From assembly GCA_019454205.1 (NCBI GenBank), contig CP075369.1, positions 2,806,001 to 2,870,000 on the forward strand: a stretch of 64,000 nt of DNA, read 5' to 3'. The first letter of the stretch is position 1. Every line of letters starts with the position of its first letter. The stretch is from Xanthobacteraceae bacterium (GTDB lineage Bacteria; Pseudomonadota; Alphaproteobacteria; Rhizobiales; Xanthobacteraceae). Positions 8,222 through 15,760 of the stretch are shown one piece after another. The position numbers and the translations under genes were made by a program. The notes beneath the pieces were generated by a model. The model was given only the letters and a program-made list of their open reading frames with translations. It was not told the DNA's origin and did not search any database.

Positions 8222-8362
8222 TTAAAGCGCCGCCTGGATCGAGGCGGTCAGCCGCCCGAAGAAACGGCCCGGCAGCCGCGCATGATCGCGCAGCACGACG
8301 CGGCACAGCGGGCGCGCTGCGCCCGTGTTTTCCGCAAGTTCCGTGGTCCGTTTCGTCGGCAT
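8222..8362 (-). CDS. Possible short ORF, unknown
   Basis: This is an open frame of 46 codons, MPTKRTTELAENTGAARPLC and onward, ending QAAL. It lies in the same direction as the metallophosphatase (37 bases upstream) and leuC (69 bases downstream). Third positions are G/C-rich as in the real genes, and the product is basic with one cysteine. There is no clear ribosome binding site, signal peptide or recognised family. It may simply be an open stretch of spacer. Confidence 0.3.
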   Translation of the reverse strand: MPTKRTTELAENTGAARPLCRVVLRDHARLPGRFFGRLTASIQAAL

Positions 8363-8398
8363 GGCCGTGATATAGCGCTGCCCCGTAGCCCCCGCAAA

Positions 8399-9274
8399 CT
8401 ATCCCAGTTCGACGAGCACGATCTCCGGCGGCACGCCGAAACGGACCGGCAGGAAGGTGCAGCCCAGCCCGCCCGATACGACGAGGTGCCGGTTGGCCTC
8501 GACGACATGGCCGTAGGCATAGCGCTGGCCGTAGCGGGACGGCACCACCGCTGCGCCGTAGAAGGGGAACCGCACCTGCCCGCCATGGGTGTGCCCGCAA
8601 AGCGTGAGCGCAATGCGTTCAGACACCTGCGGAAAAATATCCGGCTCATGCGCAAGCAGAATGGCGGGCGCATTATCCGTGATCGCACGCATGGTTTTCG
8701 GCAGATCGTCCACGCCCTGAAAACGGCGCGGGCCTTTCGGGATTGCGATCTGATCGCCGAGACCCGCAAGCCAGAATTCGAAACCGTCCGGCGCTTTCAG
8801 TTTGCGCGCTTCGTTTTCGAGAACCGGAATCCGGTTGCCTGCAAGCCCGCGGCGCACTTCTTCCGCGCCGGTCCACCAGTCATGGTTGCCGAGCACCGCG
8901 AAGGTACCGAGCGGCGCTTCGAGTTTTGCAAGCACGGCGCTCCACGCTTCGACCGGAATTTCGGTTGTCCCGAAACGATGGATGGCGGAGACGTAATCGC
9001 CGAGCAACACGATCAGGTCGGGCTTCAGCGTGTTCGCCGCGCGCACGATCTCCTCGATCCGCGAAAGCGGCATCCACGGATCGCAGGCATGCAGGTCGGC
9101 GAGCGCCGCGATGCGCAGCGGCCGCGCGAGCTTCGGCCAACGCGGCGGCGTGAAGCGGTAGGTCGTGGTGACAAGCCGGTAGCGCGGCTCGATGGCGAAC
9201 GCATAGGAGAAAAGCCCCGCACCCGCAGCAGCCGTACCGCCGAGCAGGCGAAGAAAAGCGCGCCGCGAAAACAT
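8399..9274 (-). CDS. Tat-exported metallophosphoesterase (YkuE-like)
   Basis: The 291-residue protein begins with a twin-arginine signal, MFSRRAFLRLLGGTAAAGAG. The calcineurin-like phosphoesterase core follows with its metal-binding blocks in order: ADLHACD (about residue 60), LLGDYVS (about 92), LGNHDWW (about 130), LLAHEPD (about 208) and CGHTHGGQ (about 228). All metal ligands are present. YkuE of Bacillus is a Tat-dependent relative, but the substrate here is not known. The gene for the SecD-P1-like exported protein lies just downstream of nothing else on this strand: it ends upstream at 9281, only six bases away, so the two are probably co-transcribed. Confidence 0.85.
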   Translation of the reverse strand: MFSRRAFLRLLGGTAAAGAGLFSYAFAIEPRYRLVTTTYRFTPPRWPKLARPLRIAALADLHACDPWMPLSRIEEIVRAANTLKPDLIVLLGDYVSAIHRFGTTEIPVEAWSAVLAKLEAPLGTFAVLGNHDWWTGAEEVRRGLAGNRIPVLENEARKLKAPDGFEFWLAGLGDQIAIPKGPRRFQGVDDLPKTMRAITDNAPAILLAHEPDIFPQVSERIALTLCGHTHGGQVRFPFYGAAVVPSRYGQRYAYGHVVEANRHLVVSGGLGCTFLPVRFGVPPEIVLVELG

Positions 9275-9280
9275 GAAGCG

Positions 9281-9664
9281 TTATTCCGAAACGTTTTCCA
9301 GAATGATCATCGCCCCGCGCGTGAGTTGCGCGGATACTTTCCGGCCTTCGTCATCGGTGAATTTCGTGGTGGCGCGGATGGTGCCGCCTTTGATCTTCTC
9401 CACCAGCCGCGCCTTCAGCAGTACGGTGGTGCCGAGGCGAATTTCGATCTGCCGCCCGACATGGCGCTCGGTGAAGCTCTCGAACTTGTCGATCGCGCCG
9501 GGCGCGAGTTCGATCAGCACCACGACTTCGTTCGTGGTCTTGTCGCGGTCCACGGAGGAAGCCTGCACTTCGAGGCTGACGGTTTCCGCACGCGCCGGAA
9601 ATGCGCATGCGCCCGCCAAAAGGAGCGCGATCAAAACCGTCCGAAGCTGCGCGAGAACATGCAT
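9281..9664 (-). CDS. Exported protein with SecD P1-head-like domain
   Basis: The 127-residue protein has a signal peptide (residues 1-26, LIALLLAGACAFPARA). The rest reads like the P1 head subdomain of SecD/SecDF: a strand-rich N-part (EVVVLIELAPGAIDKFESFT), ERHVGRQIEIRLGTTVLLKA, then IKGGTIRATTKFTDDEGRKV and a final hydrophobic strand. This parallels the GRPLAIVLDG...ISG.FT pattern of SecD, but there are no membrane segments. Assignment is by pattern memory. It lies just upstream of the Tat metallophosphatase with a six-base gap. Its role is unknown. Confidence 0.6.
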   Translation of the reverse strand: MHVLAQLRTVLIALLLAGACAFPARAETVSLEVQASSVDRDKTTNEVVVLIELAPGAIDKFESFTERHVGRQIEIRLGTTVLLKARLVEKIKGGTIRATTKFTDDEGRKVSAQLTRGAMIILENVSE

Positions 9665-9715
9665 CGTCTATCCAAACGCCTCTGCTGCAATCGGGTTGCC
9701 TGCACGCAATAAACA

Positions 9716-9745
9716 AAAAGGCCGGCGGAAATGCGCCGGCCTTTT
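9716..9745 (-). terminator. Rho-independent terminator of the ffh-rplS operon
   Basis: A perfect 12-bp stem (9716-9727 with 9734-9745) with a six-base loop lies 21 bases past the rplS stop. T-rich flanks occur on both sides, so it can also act on + strand transcription. Confidence 0.85.
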
Positions 9746-9766
9746 GTGTTCGTGGTGAGCGAAGGC

Positions 9767-10255
9767 TTACTTCTTGCCGCCGCCCTTGGCAGCGCGCGTT
9801 GCCGCCTGCGCCTTCGGCTTTTCCTTCTTGACCTTCTCGGCCTTCGGCTGGGCAGCCTTGATCGCCGCGGCTTCGGCGTCGAGCGCGGCAGCAGCCGCGT
9901 CCTGACGCTCGACGATGCGGGCGCGCTTGCCCTCGAGATCGCGCAGGTAATAGAGCTTCGCGCGGCGAACCTTGCCGCGGCGCACGACGTCGATGGAATC
10001 GATGTTCGGCGAATAGATCGGGAACACGCGCTCGACGCCTTCGCCGTACGAAATCTTGCGCACCGTGAAGCTCTCCTGGAGGCCGCCGCCGGTACGCGCG
10101 ATGCACACGCCTTCATAGGCCTGCACGCGGGTACGCTCGCCTTCCTTGATGCGGACGTTCACGATCAGCGTGTCGCCCGGCTGGAACTTCGGTACCGGCT
10201 TGCCGCCGGTAACGCGTGCGATTTCTTCTTTTTCGATGGTCTGAATGAGGTTCAT
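9767..10255 (-). CDS. rplS: 50S ribosomal protein L19
   Basis: L19 sits at the 30S-50S interface. The 162-residue protein starts MNLIQTIEKEEIARV and has the family core FQPGDTLIVNVRIKEGERTR, AYEGVCIAR and SYGEGVERVFPIYSP to about residue 115. It is longer than the usual 115-130 residues because of a C-terminal Ala/Lys-rich extension (residues 118-162), a low-complexity tail common in alphaproteobacteria. It is the last gene of ffh-rpsP-rimM-trmD-rplS. Confidence 0.97.
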   Translation of the reverse strand: MNLIQTIEKEEIARVTGGKPVPKFQPGDTLIVNVRIKEGERTRVQAYEGVCIARTGGGLQESFTVRKISYGEGVERVFPIYSPNIDSIDVVRRGKVRRAKLYYLRDLEGKRARIVERQDAAAAALDAEAAAIKAAQPKAEKVKKEKPKAQAATRAAKGGGKK

Positions 10256-10345
10256 GACAGTAGCTCCGCGCCGCTCAAATCCGGCGCCGGGAAGTGAATT
10301 CCATAACGGGATGGGCGGGGTCTATAGGCGAAGAATCGAGGCTTG

Positions 10346-11047
10346 TCATGCCTTTTTGCCCCCTTTTTGGCCCCACAGGTCGGGCCTGCGGGCGGCCGTG
10401 AGGCGTTCGGCCTGTTCCCTGCGCCAGGCGGCCACTTTCGCGTGGTCCCCGGAGGTCAGGATGTCCGGAATCGGCACCCCTTCGAAGGCCTGCGGCCGGG
10501 TGTACTGGGGGTATTCGAGGAGGCCGTCGGAGAAGCTCTCGTCCGTCCCCGAAGCCTCGTCCCCCATCACCCCCGGAAGCAACCGGACGCAGGCGTCCAG
10601 CAGCACGAAGGCCCCGACCTCGCCCCCCGACAGCACGTAGTCCCCGACCGAGACTTCCTCGAGATTGCGGGCGGCGATGATGCGCTCGTCCACGCCCTCG
10701 AAGCGGCCGCAGACGATGACGACGCCCGGACCCTTGGCGAGGCCACAAACTTTCTCCTGCGTCAGCGGCACGCCGCGCGGACTCATGAGGAGCCGCGGGC
10801 GCGGATCATCCGCGGGCGAAGCCGCGTCGATGGCCTTGGCGAGAATGTCGGCGCGCATGACCATGCCCGGCCCGCCACCGGAAGGCGTGTCGTCCACGGT
10901 GCGGTGTTTGTCGGTCGCTTGAGCGCGAATGTCTTGCGCGTCGAGCGACCAAATTTGATTCGAGAGCGCCTTGCCCGCGAGCGAAATCCCAAGCGGCCCC
11001 GGAAACATTTCGGGAAACAGCGTGAGGATGGAAGCGCGCCAGGTCAT
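10346..11047 (-). CDS. trmD: tRNA (guanine-N1-)-methyltransferase
   Basis: TrmD makes m1G37 in tRNAs reading CNN codons, which prevents +1 frameshifting. The 233-residue protein shows the trefoil-knot SPOUT motifs DDTPSGGGPGMVMR, VIVCGRFEGVDER and VGDYVLSGGE, and ends with the tRNA-binding C-terminal part (YTRPQAFEGVPIPDIL). It overlaps the end of rimM by four bases, so translation is probably coupled. rplS follows after 90 bases. Confidence 0.97.
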   Translation of the reverse strand: MTWRASILTLFPEMFPGPLGISLAGKALSNQIWSLDAQDIRAQATDKHRTVDDTPSGGGPGMVMRADILAKAIDAASPADDPRPRLLMSPRGVPLTQEKVCGLAKGPGVVIVCGRFEGVDERIIAARNLEEVSVGDYVLSGGEVGAFVLLDACVRLLPGVMGDEASGTDESFSDGLLEYPQYTRPQAFEGVPIPDILTSGDHAKVAAWRREQAERLTAARRPDLWGQKGGKKA

Positions 11048-11574
11048 TTCGATTTCGCCTTCGGCTCATCGAACAATCCCGGCGCCGGAACGATCACCAC
11101 GCGTCCTGCTTCTACATCCACTTCCGGCACGAACTCGTCGATGAACGGAATCAGCGTACCGGATTTCTTCGGCGGCTCCGCGACTTCGATGAGATCGCTC
11201 GCGCCGTAATTGCGGACCGCGATCACGACGCCGTAATTTTTCCCGGACTTGTCCTCCACGCGCAGCCCGATCAGGTCCGCGTGATAGAACTCGCCGTCCG
11301 CTTCAATCTTGGGAAGTTTGTCGCGCGCAACGAACAGTTCGATGTTCGTGAGCAGTTCGGAAGCGTTGCGGTCGTTCACGCCCGCGAGCTTCGCGACGAA
11401 GTGGCCCTTGGCCGTACGAAGCGAGGCAACACGAAACTTCTTCGTGCCGTCCTCGCTTTCCAGTTCGCCAAAGCCGAGGACCGCGTCCGGGTCTTGCGTG
11501 AAGACCTGCAATCGCACTTCGCCGCGCAGGCCGTGCGCGGCGCCGATTTTCGCGACGCAGACGCGATCCGTCAT
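11044..11574 (-). CDS. rimM: 16S rRNA processing protein
   Basis: RimM helps mature the 3' domain of 16S rRNA and binds S19. The 176-residue protein has the N-terminal RimM barrel (VAKIGAAHGLRGEVRLQVFT, then GHFVAKLAGVNDRNASELL) and the C-terminal PRC-barrel (DLIGLRVEDKSGKNYGVV, with IPFIDEFVPEVDVEAGRVVI). Length is normal. Its stop overlaps the trmD start by four bases, and rpsP ends six bases upstream. Confidence 0.95.
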   Translation of the reverse strand: MTDRVCVAKIGAAHGLRGEVRLQVFTQDPDAVLGFGELESEDGTKKFRVASLRTAKGHFVAKLAGVNDRNASELLTNIELFVARDKLPKIEADGEFYHADLIGLRVEDKSGKNYGVVIAVRNYGASDLIEVAEPPKKSGTLIPFIDEFVPEVDVEAGRVVIVPAPGLFDEPKAKSK

Positions 11575-11580
11575 CTAGTC

Positions 11581-11928
11581 TTACGCAGCCGGAGCGGCAG
11601 CGGGAGCAGCGCCTTCCGCGGGAGCGGCGGCTTCCTTCTTCGGCTTCGCCTTCTGCGGGTTGTTGCGCGGCGTGCGCTTGGCAATGCCGGCGGCGTCGAG
11701 GAAGCGCAGGATGCGATCCGACGGCTGCGCGCCCTTCGAGATCCAGTGCTTGATGCGCTCCAGTTCGAGCTTCACACGCTCCGGAGAATCCTTCGGCTTC
11801 TTCGGGTCGTAGGTGCCGACGCGTTCGATGAAGCGGCCATCGCGCGGGAAGCGCGAGTCGGCGACGACGAGGCGGTAGAACGGGCGCTTCTTGGTGCCCG
11901 CGCGGGAAAGACGGATAACGACGGCCAT
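11581..11928 (-). CDS. rpsP: 30S ribosomal protein S16
   Basis: S16 is an early-binding 30S assembly protein. The 115-residue product starts MAVVIRLSRAGTKKRPFYRL, with VVADSRFPRDGRFIERVGTY and the helix around LELERIKHWISKGAQPSD. A C-terminal Ala/Pro-rich tail (residues 90-115) extends it beyond the minimal 80-90 residues, as in other alphaproteobacteria. It lies 18 bases downstream of ffh. Confidence 0.97.
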   Translation of the reverse strand: MAVVIRLSRAGTKKRPFYRLVVADSRFPRDGRFIERVGTYDPKKPKDSPERVKLELERIKHWISKGAQPSDRILRFLDAAGIAKRTPRNNPQKAKPKKEAAAPAEGAAPAAAPAA

Positions 11929-11946
11929 TGTTTAGTCCTTTCGTGA

Positions 11947-13458
11947 CTACTTTTTCTTGAGTGGGTTCATGCCGCCCAGTCCCGGCAGGCCCGGAAACTT
12001 CGACGGCAGGTTGGAGAGACCGGGAAACTGCGCAGGCAGCTTGCCTGCGTCCGGCATTTTCTCGGCGAGTTTCTTCATTTCTTCGGGCGATGGCATTTGC
12101 GGCGCGCTGCCGATGCCCAGCATGTTGCCGAGGCCGGCGAGCATTCCGCCGCCCCTGCCGCCGCGGCTCATGGACTTCATCACGTCGGCCATCTGCCGGT
12201 GCATTTTCAGGAGCCGGTTGATTTCCTCGACCTTCGCGCCGGAGCCGGCCGAGATGCGCCGCTTGCGCGAGGCTTTGAGCAGGTCCGGGTTGCGGCGCTC
12301 TTTCGGCGTCATCGAGTCGATGATCGCCTTCTGGCGCTTCAGCAGATTGTCGTCGAGGTTCACGTTCGCCATCTGGTTCTTCAACTTGGCGACGCCGGGC
12401 ATCATGCCCATCAGGCCAGACAATCCGCCGAGCTTCGACATCTGGTCGAGTTGCTCGCGCAGGTCGGAGAGGTCGAACGCGCCCTTGCGCATCTTCTCGG
12501 CGGTCGCCTGCATCTTGGCGGCGTCGAGATTCTCGGCGGCCTTTTCGACGAGGCCGACCACGTCGCCCATGCCGAGGATGCGTCCGGCAATGCGCGACGG
12601 ATCGAAGTCTTCCAGCGCGTCGAGTTTTTCGCCGACGCCGATCAGCTTGATCGGCTTGCCGGTGACGGCGCGCATGGAAAGTGCGGCACCGCCGCGTCCA
12701 TCGCCGTCTACGCGCGTCAGCACGATGCCGGTGACAGCTAACTTCGCGTCGAACGCGCGCGCGGTGTTCACCGCGTCCTGGCCGGTCAGCGCGTCGGCAA
12801 CGAGGAGGATTTCGTGGGGCTTCGCAATCGCGGCGACGTCCGCCGCCTCCTGCATCAGTTCTTCATCGACGGTGACGCGGCCCGCGCTGTCGAGCATCAG
12901 CACGTCATAGCCGCCGCGCCGCGCTTCGGAGAGAGCGCGCTTGGTGATCGTGACTGCGTTCTCGCCTTCGACGATGGCGAGCGTATCGACGCTCACCTGC
13001 TTGCCGAGCACGGCGAGTTGTTCTTGCGCGGCCGGACGGCGCGTATCCAAGGACGCCATCAGGACCTTCTTCTTCATCCGGTCCTTGAGGCGCTTCGCGA
13101 TCTTGCCGGTCGAAGTGGTTTTGCCCGAACCCTGCAGGCCGACCATCAGGATCGCGACCGGCGGTGCGGCGGCGAGGTCGATCGGCTTCGCATCGGAGCC
13201 GAGCACCGCGACCAGTTCGTCGTGAACGATCTTCGCGACCATTTGGCCCGGCGTGATCGAGCGGATCACTTCCGCGCCGACTGCGCGCGCGCTCACCTTC
13301 TCGACGAAGGCACGCGCCACTTCGAGCGAGACGTCCGCTTCGAGCAGTGCCTGACGCACTTCGCGCATGGCTTCGCTAACGTCGCTCTCGCTGAGCGAGC
13401 CGCGGCCGCGAAGCCTGTCGAGTACGCCGCCAAGGCGGCCGGTCAGGTTCTCGAACAT
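11947..13458 (-). CDS. ffh: Signal recognition particle protein Ffh
   Basis: Ffh binds signal sequences and 4.5S RNA and delivers ribosomes to FtsY (17015-17932). I place the start at MFENLTGRLGGVLDRL (13458), the normal family N-terminus, although the frame is open to 13506. Domains: N helical bundle to about residue 90; G domain with GLQGSGKTTS near 108, DTRRPAAQEQL and LDSAGR (usually DTAGR), TRVDGDGRGGAAL; methionine-rich M domain from about residue 325, with the RNA-binding segment RKRRISAGSGAKVEEINRLL. 503 residues in all. It heads the operon that ends with rplS. Confidence 0.97.
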   Translation of the reverse strand: MFENLTGRLGGVLDRLRGRGSLSESDVSEAMREVRQALLEADVSLEVARAFVEKVSARAVGAEVIRSITPGQMVAKIVHDELVAVLGSDAKPIDLAAAPPVAILMVGLQGSGKTTSTGKIAKRLKDRMKKKVLMASLDTRRPAAQEQLAVLGKQVSVDTLAIVEGENAVTITKRALSEARRGGYDVLMLDSAGRVTVDEELMQEAADVAAIAKPHEILLVADALTGQDAVNTARAFDAKLAVTGIVLTRVDGDGRGGAALSMRAVTGKPIKLIGVGEKLDALEDFDPSRIAGRILGMGDVVGLVEKAAENLDAAKMQATAEKMRKGAFDLSDLREQLDQMSKLGGLSGLMGMMPGVAKLKNQMANVNLDDNLLKRQKAIIDSMTPKERRNPDLLKASRKRRISAGSGAKVEEINRLLKMHRQMADVMKSMSRGGRGGGMLAGLGNMLGIGSAPQMPSPEEMKKLAEKMPDAGKLPAQFPGLSNLPSKFPGLPGLGGMNPLKKK

Positions 13459-13527
13459 CCGTCTTCCGTTAGCCCCGTCCTGAGGAACGATCCGAAAGGA
13501 TCGCATCTCGGAGGGCGAGGCTCGTTT

Positions 13528-13570
13528 CTCATCCTTCGAGACGCGGGCTGCGCCCGCTCCTCAGGATGAG
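13528..13570. repeat. Dispersed palindromic repeat, family A
   Basis: A 43-bp imperfect palindrome: CTCATCCT at 13528 pairs with AGGATGAG at 13563, and GCGGGC with GCCCGC in the centre. The same arms with CGAGACGC recur at 60725-60765 in reverse orientation, and a variant at 60770-60817. Such elements lie between genes in Bradyrhizobium-type genomes. Confidence 0.75.
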
Positions 13571-13584
13571 GCCGTCTTGTTTGG

Positions 13585-13630
13585 GCATGACCTGATCCGA
13601 AAACCGGTACCCACTTTTCGGGGGTCATGC
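13585..13630. repeat. Dispersed palindromic repeat, family B
   Basis: A 46-bp inverted repeat with GCATGACC / GGTCATGC arms (13585-13592, 13623-13630) around a core containing CCGGTACCCACTTTTCGGG. A 26-base core is identical, in the opposite orientation, to the copy at 26788-26836. Confidence 0.8.
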
Positions 13631-13649
13631 CTTCGCCAAACGCCGTTCG

Positions 13650-13817
13650 CCCCCGAGGGCGCAACGCGCTGTCGGGGGGTGACCTCCGGGTTCAAAGTCC
13701 CGGTCAGCCGCGAGGAAGTCTCGCCGGTCGATTGGTGGCAGGACGACTAGGGGTGGACCGTGGCCAAGTCAAGGAAATGCAGGGGTTAGCGCCTTGTGGC
13801 GGTTCCAATCCCCTGAT
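13650..13817 (+). ncRNA. Candidate structured RNA or leader (unidentified)
   Basis: Within the 424-base gap between ffh and the gene at 13883, after the two repeats, are several consecutive hairpins. 13650-13678 has a 7-bp stem of five C:G pairs plus G:C and A:T, with an inner GCGC hairpin. 13680-13706 pairs TGACC with GGTCA and GGG with CCC around a T-loop-like TTCAAAGT. 13708-13727 pairs GCGAG with CTCGC. A further nested hairpin, 13781-13814, pairs AGGGG with CCCCT. I match it to no known RNA; it is not SRP RNA, tmRNA or a riboswitch that I recognise. It could be a 5' leader of the + strand gene. Confidence 0.25.
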
Positions 13818-13882
13818 TCCGCCCCTGATTTCGTTTGACGGCGGCAGACTGCGCCCGGACGATCCCGAAAAAGGAGGAACCG

Positions 13883-14818
13883 ATGCCCGCCCGCCTGCTC
13901 GCCATCGTCCTGTTGCTGGCTGCCCCGTTCGCGGCGCAGGCCCGCGAACCCTGGCAGATCGGCCATGGACCGTTCCTCACCGCAGCGGACGTCAGCGCCC
14001 ACAACAAATTCCCGCAGGACATGGCGGACATCCGCGCGCTGCTCGCTGGCGAAAAACCGGACTGGGCAGGTGCGCTTTCGCTCTATGCCTACGGCCGCCA
14101 CTTCAAGGCCCATTCGGTCGCGCGCTTCGCCGACAACTACAACGGCCGCCTCGACAGCTACCTGCCTGTGTCGGCGAAGCACTATGGCAGCGCCTCGTTC
14201 CAGAACGCATTCCTGTTCGCGGCGCTCGCCAATACCGGGCGCTTTGCCCGCGCCAGCGAAGCGGAACGCAAGGCCGCGCTCGACGCAGGCATGACCGCAC
14301 TCCTGATCAATTACGCGCGCTACGAACTCGGCGAAGCGCAACGCAAGGCAAGCGCGACGCAGCCGAACTGGTCGTTGCAGAACGGCGCACCGAAAAACTG
14401 GAGCGAAGCCTTCGCTTTCTATTACGGCCCCGAAGGCAAGCACGGCGCATTCGAGGCGATTGCCGCGTTACCGAACGGCGAGCGCCTGAACGCGCGCATC
14501 CTGCAAGCGCTCGCCGATGGCCAGCCCGACTTGCTCCGGCAGAAATGGCCGCAGGAAGCGGCCGACGAATTGGCCGCCGCGCTAAACGTTGCAAGCATCG
14601 CCCTGTTCCGGAACGCGCTGGAAGCCGCCGACAAGGCAGACGACGCCGGCTTGGCGCTCATGCGCGCCCGCGCGGCGGGATTCTGGCTGGCCGCTGGCGA
14701 GCCGATCCTGCGTACCGACCGCCGCGCGCCGATGGTCGAGAAAGCGCTGACCGGCACACCCGACCGCGAGGCGATCAAGGCCGCCCTCGCCGTGATTGCT
14801 CCCCTGCCCGGCGAATAG
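13883..14818 (+). CDS. Periplasmic FEA1-like (low-iron-inducible) protein
   Basis: The start at 13883 follows AAAGGAGGAACC, a near-perfect ribosome binding site, and gives a 311-residue protein with a signal peptide (MPARLLAIVLLLAAPFAAQA). The mature part is all-helical and resembles the FEA1 iron-assimilation family by pattern: AGALSLYAYGRHFKAHSV, LANTGRFARASEAERKAAL, LLINYARYELGEAQ, GAPKNWSEAFAFYYGPEG and ARAAGFWLAAGEPIL. In algae such proteins are secreted under iron starvation. The assignment is from memory and unverified; biochemical function is unknown. No iron-responsive operator was identified, and the preceding DNA is the hairpin-rich segment. Confidence 0.6.
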   Translation: MPARLLAIVLLLAAPFAAQAREPWQIGHGPFLTAADVSAHNKFPQDMADIRALLAGEKPDWAGALSLYAYGRHFKAHSVARFADNYNGRLDSYLPVSAKHYGSASFQNAFLFAALANTGRFARASEAERKAALDAGMTALLINYARYELGEAQRKASATQPNWSLQNGAPKNWSEAFAFYYGPEGKHGAFEAIAALPNGERLNARILQALADGQPDLLRQKWPQEAADELAAALNVASIALFRNALEAADKADDAGLALMRARAAGFWLAAGEPILRTDRRAPMVEKALTGTPDREAIKAALAVIAPLPGE

Positions 14819-14884
14819 CGCCACGGCTGGCTATCGCGCCGGCAATCGCCATATAAGGCCGGTACAAGCTGTACCGGCCCGGAC

Positions 14885-15760
14885 ATGAGCGCACTTCTGA
14901 ACCGCCCCTTCGTGAAGATGAACGGCATCGGCAACGACATCGTCGTGCTCGATCTGCGCGCCGATTCCGCGCCCGTGACGGAGGCCGACGCACGCGCGAT
15001 TGCGCGCAAGGATGCCATCCCCTTCGACCAGCTCATGGTGCTATACCCGCCCCGCGCGTCCGGCACCGACGCCTTCGTGCGCATCTACAATTCCGACGGC
15101 TCGGAGGCAGGCGCCTGCGGCAACGGCATGCGCTGCGTGGTTTCTCGTGACGTGAAACAGACCGGCAAGCACGACTTCATTTATGAAACACGCGCCGGGC
15201 TGATCCCCGCACATTTCGAGAACGAGAACACGATCACCGTCGACATGGGCAAGCCGCGCTTCGACTGGCGCGACATCCCGCTCGCGGAGGAATTCCGCGA
15301 CACGCGCATGATCGAATTGCAGATCGGTCCCATCGACGCGCCGGTTCTGCACTCGCCGTCCGTCGTCTCGATGGGCAACCCGCACGCGGTGTTCTGGGTC
15401 GATGACCCCTACGCCTACGATCTGGAGAAGCTCGGACCGCTTCTCGAAAATCACCCCGTGTTTCCGCAGCGCGCCAACATCTCGCTCGCACACGTGAAGG
15501 ACCGCGAGAATATTGCGATGCGCACATGGGAGCGCGGCGCGGGGCTGACGCGCGCCTGCGGCTCGGCGGCCTGCGCGGTTGCCGTCTCGGCTGCGCGCAC
15601 CAAGCGCACGGGACGCCAGGTGCATCTCGTGCTGCCGGGCGGCGAACTCGACATCGAATGGCGCGAGAGCGACGACCATGTGCTGATGACCGGCCCGGTC
15701 GAATTCGAATTCGAAGGCGTGCTCGACGCCAAGATCCTGAACACGGCACCGGCGGCGTAA
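14885..15760 (+). CDS. dapF: Diaminopimelate epimerase
   Basis: DapF converts LL- to meso-diaminopimelate for lysine and peptidoglycan synthesis by a two-cysteine mechanism. Both cysteines are visible: EAGACGNGMRCV near residue 78 and TRACGSAACAVAV near residue 224. It begins LLNRPFVKMNGIGNDIVVLD; the 291-residue length is usual. Its TAA overlaps the ATG of mtaB by one base, so mtaB translation is likely coupled. It heads dapF-mtaB-ftsY-yciB. Confidence 0.96.
   Translation: MSALLNRPFVKMNGIGNDIVVLDLRADSAPVTEADARAIARKDAIPFDQLMVLYPPRASGTDAFVRIYNSDGSEAGACGNGMRCVVSRDVKQTGKHDFIYETRAGLIPAHFENENTITVDMGKPRFDWRDIPLAEEFRDTRMIELQIGPIDAPVLHSPSVVSMGNPHAVFWVDDPYAYDLEKLGPLLENHPVFPQRANISLAHVKDRENIAMRTWERGAGLTRACGSAACAVAVSAARTKRTGRQVHLVLPGGELDIEWRESDDHVLMTGPVEFEFEGVLDAKILNTAPAA

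Noticed and set aside
8282..9712. A 476-codon + strand frame over the metallophosphatase
   Set aside because: All phosphoesterase and signal motifs are on the minus strand; the plus frame has none.
13650..13817. SRP RNA, tmRNA or riboswitch near ffh
   Set aside because: The conserved GGAAG-type SRP loop, tmRNA ends and any riboswitch core that I know are absent. Kept only as an unidentified structured segment.
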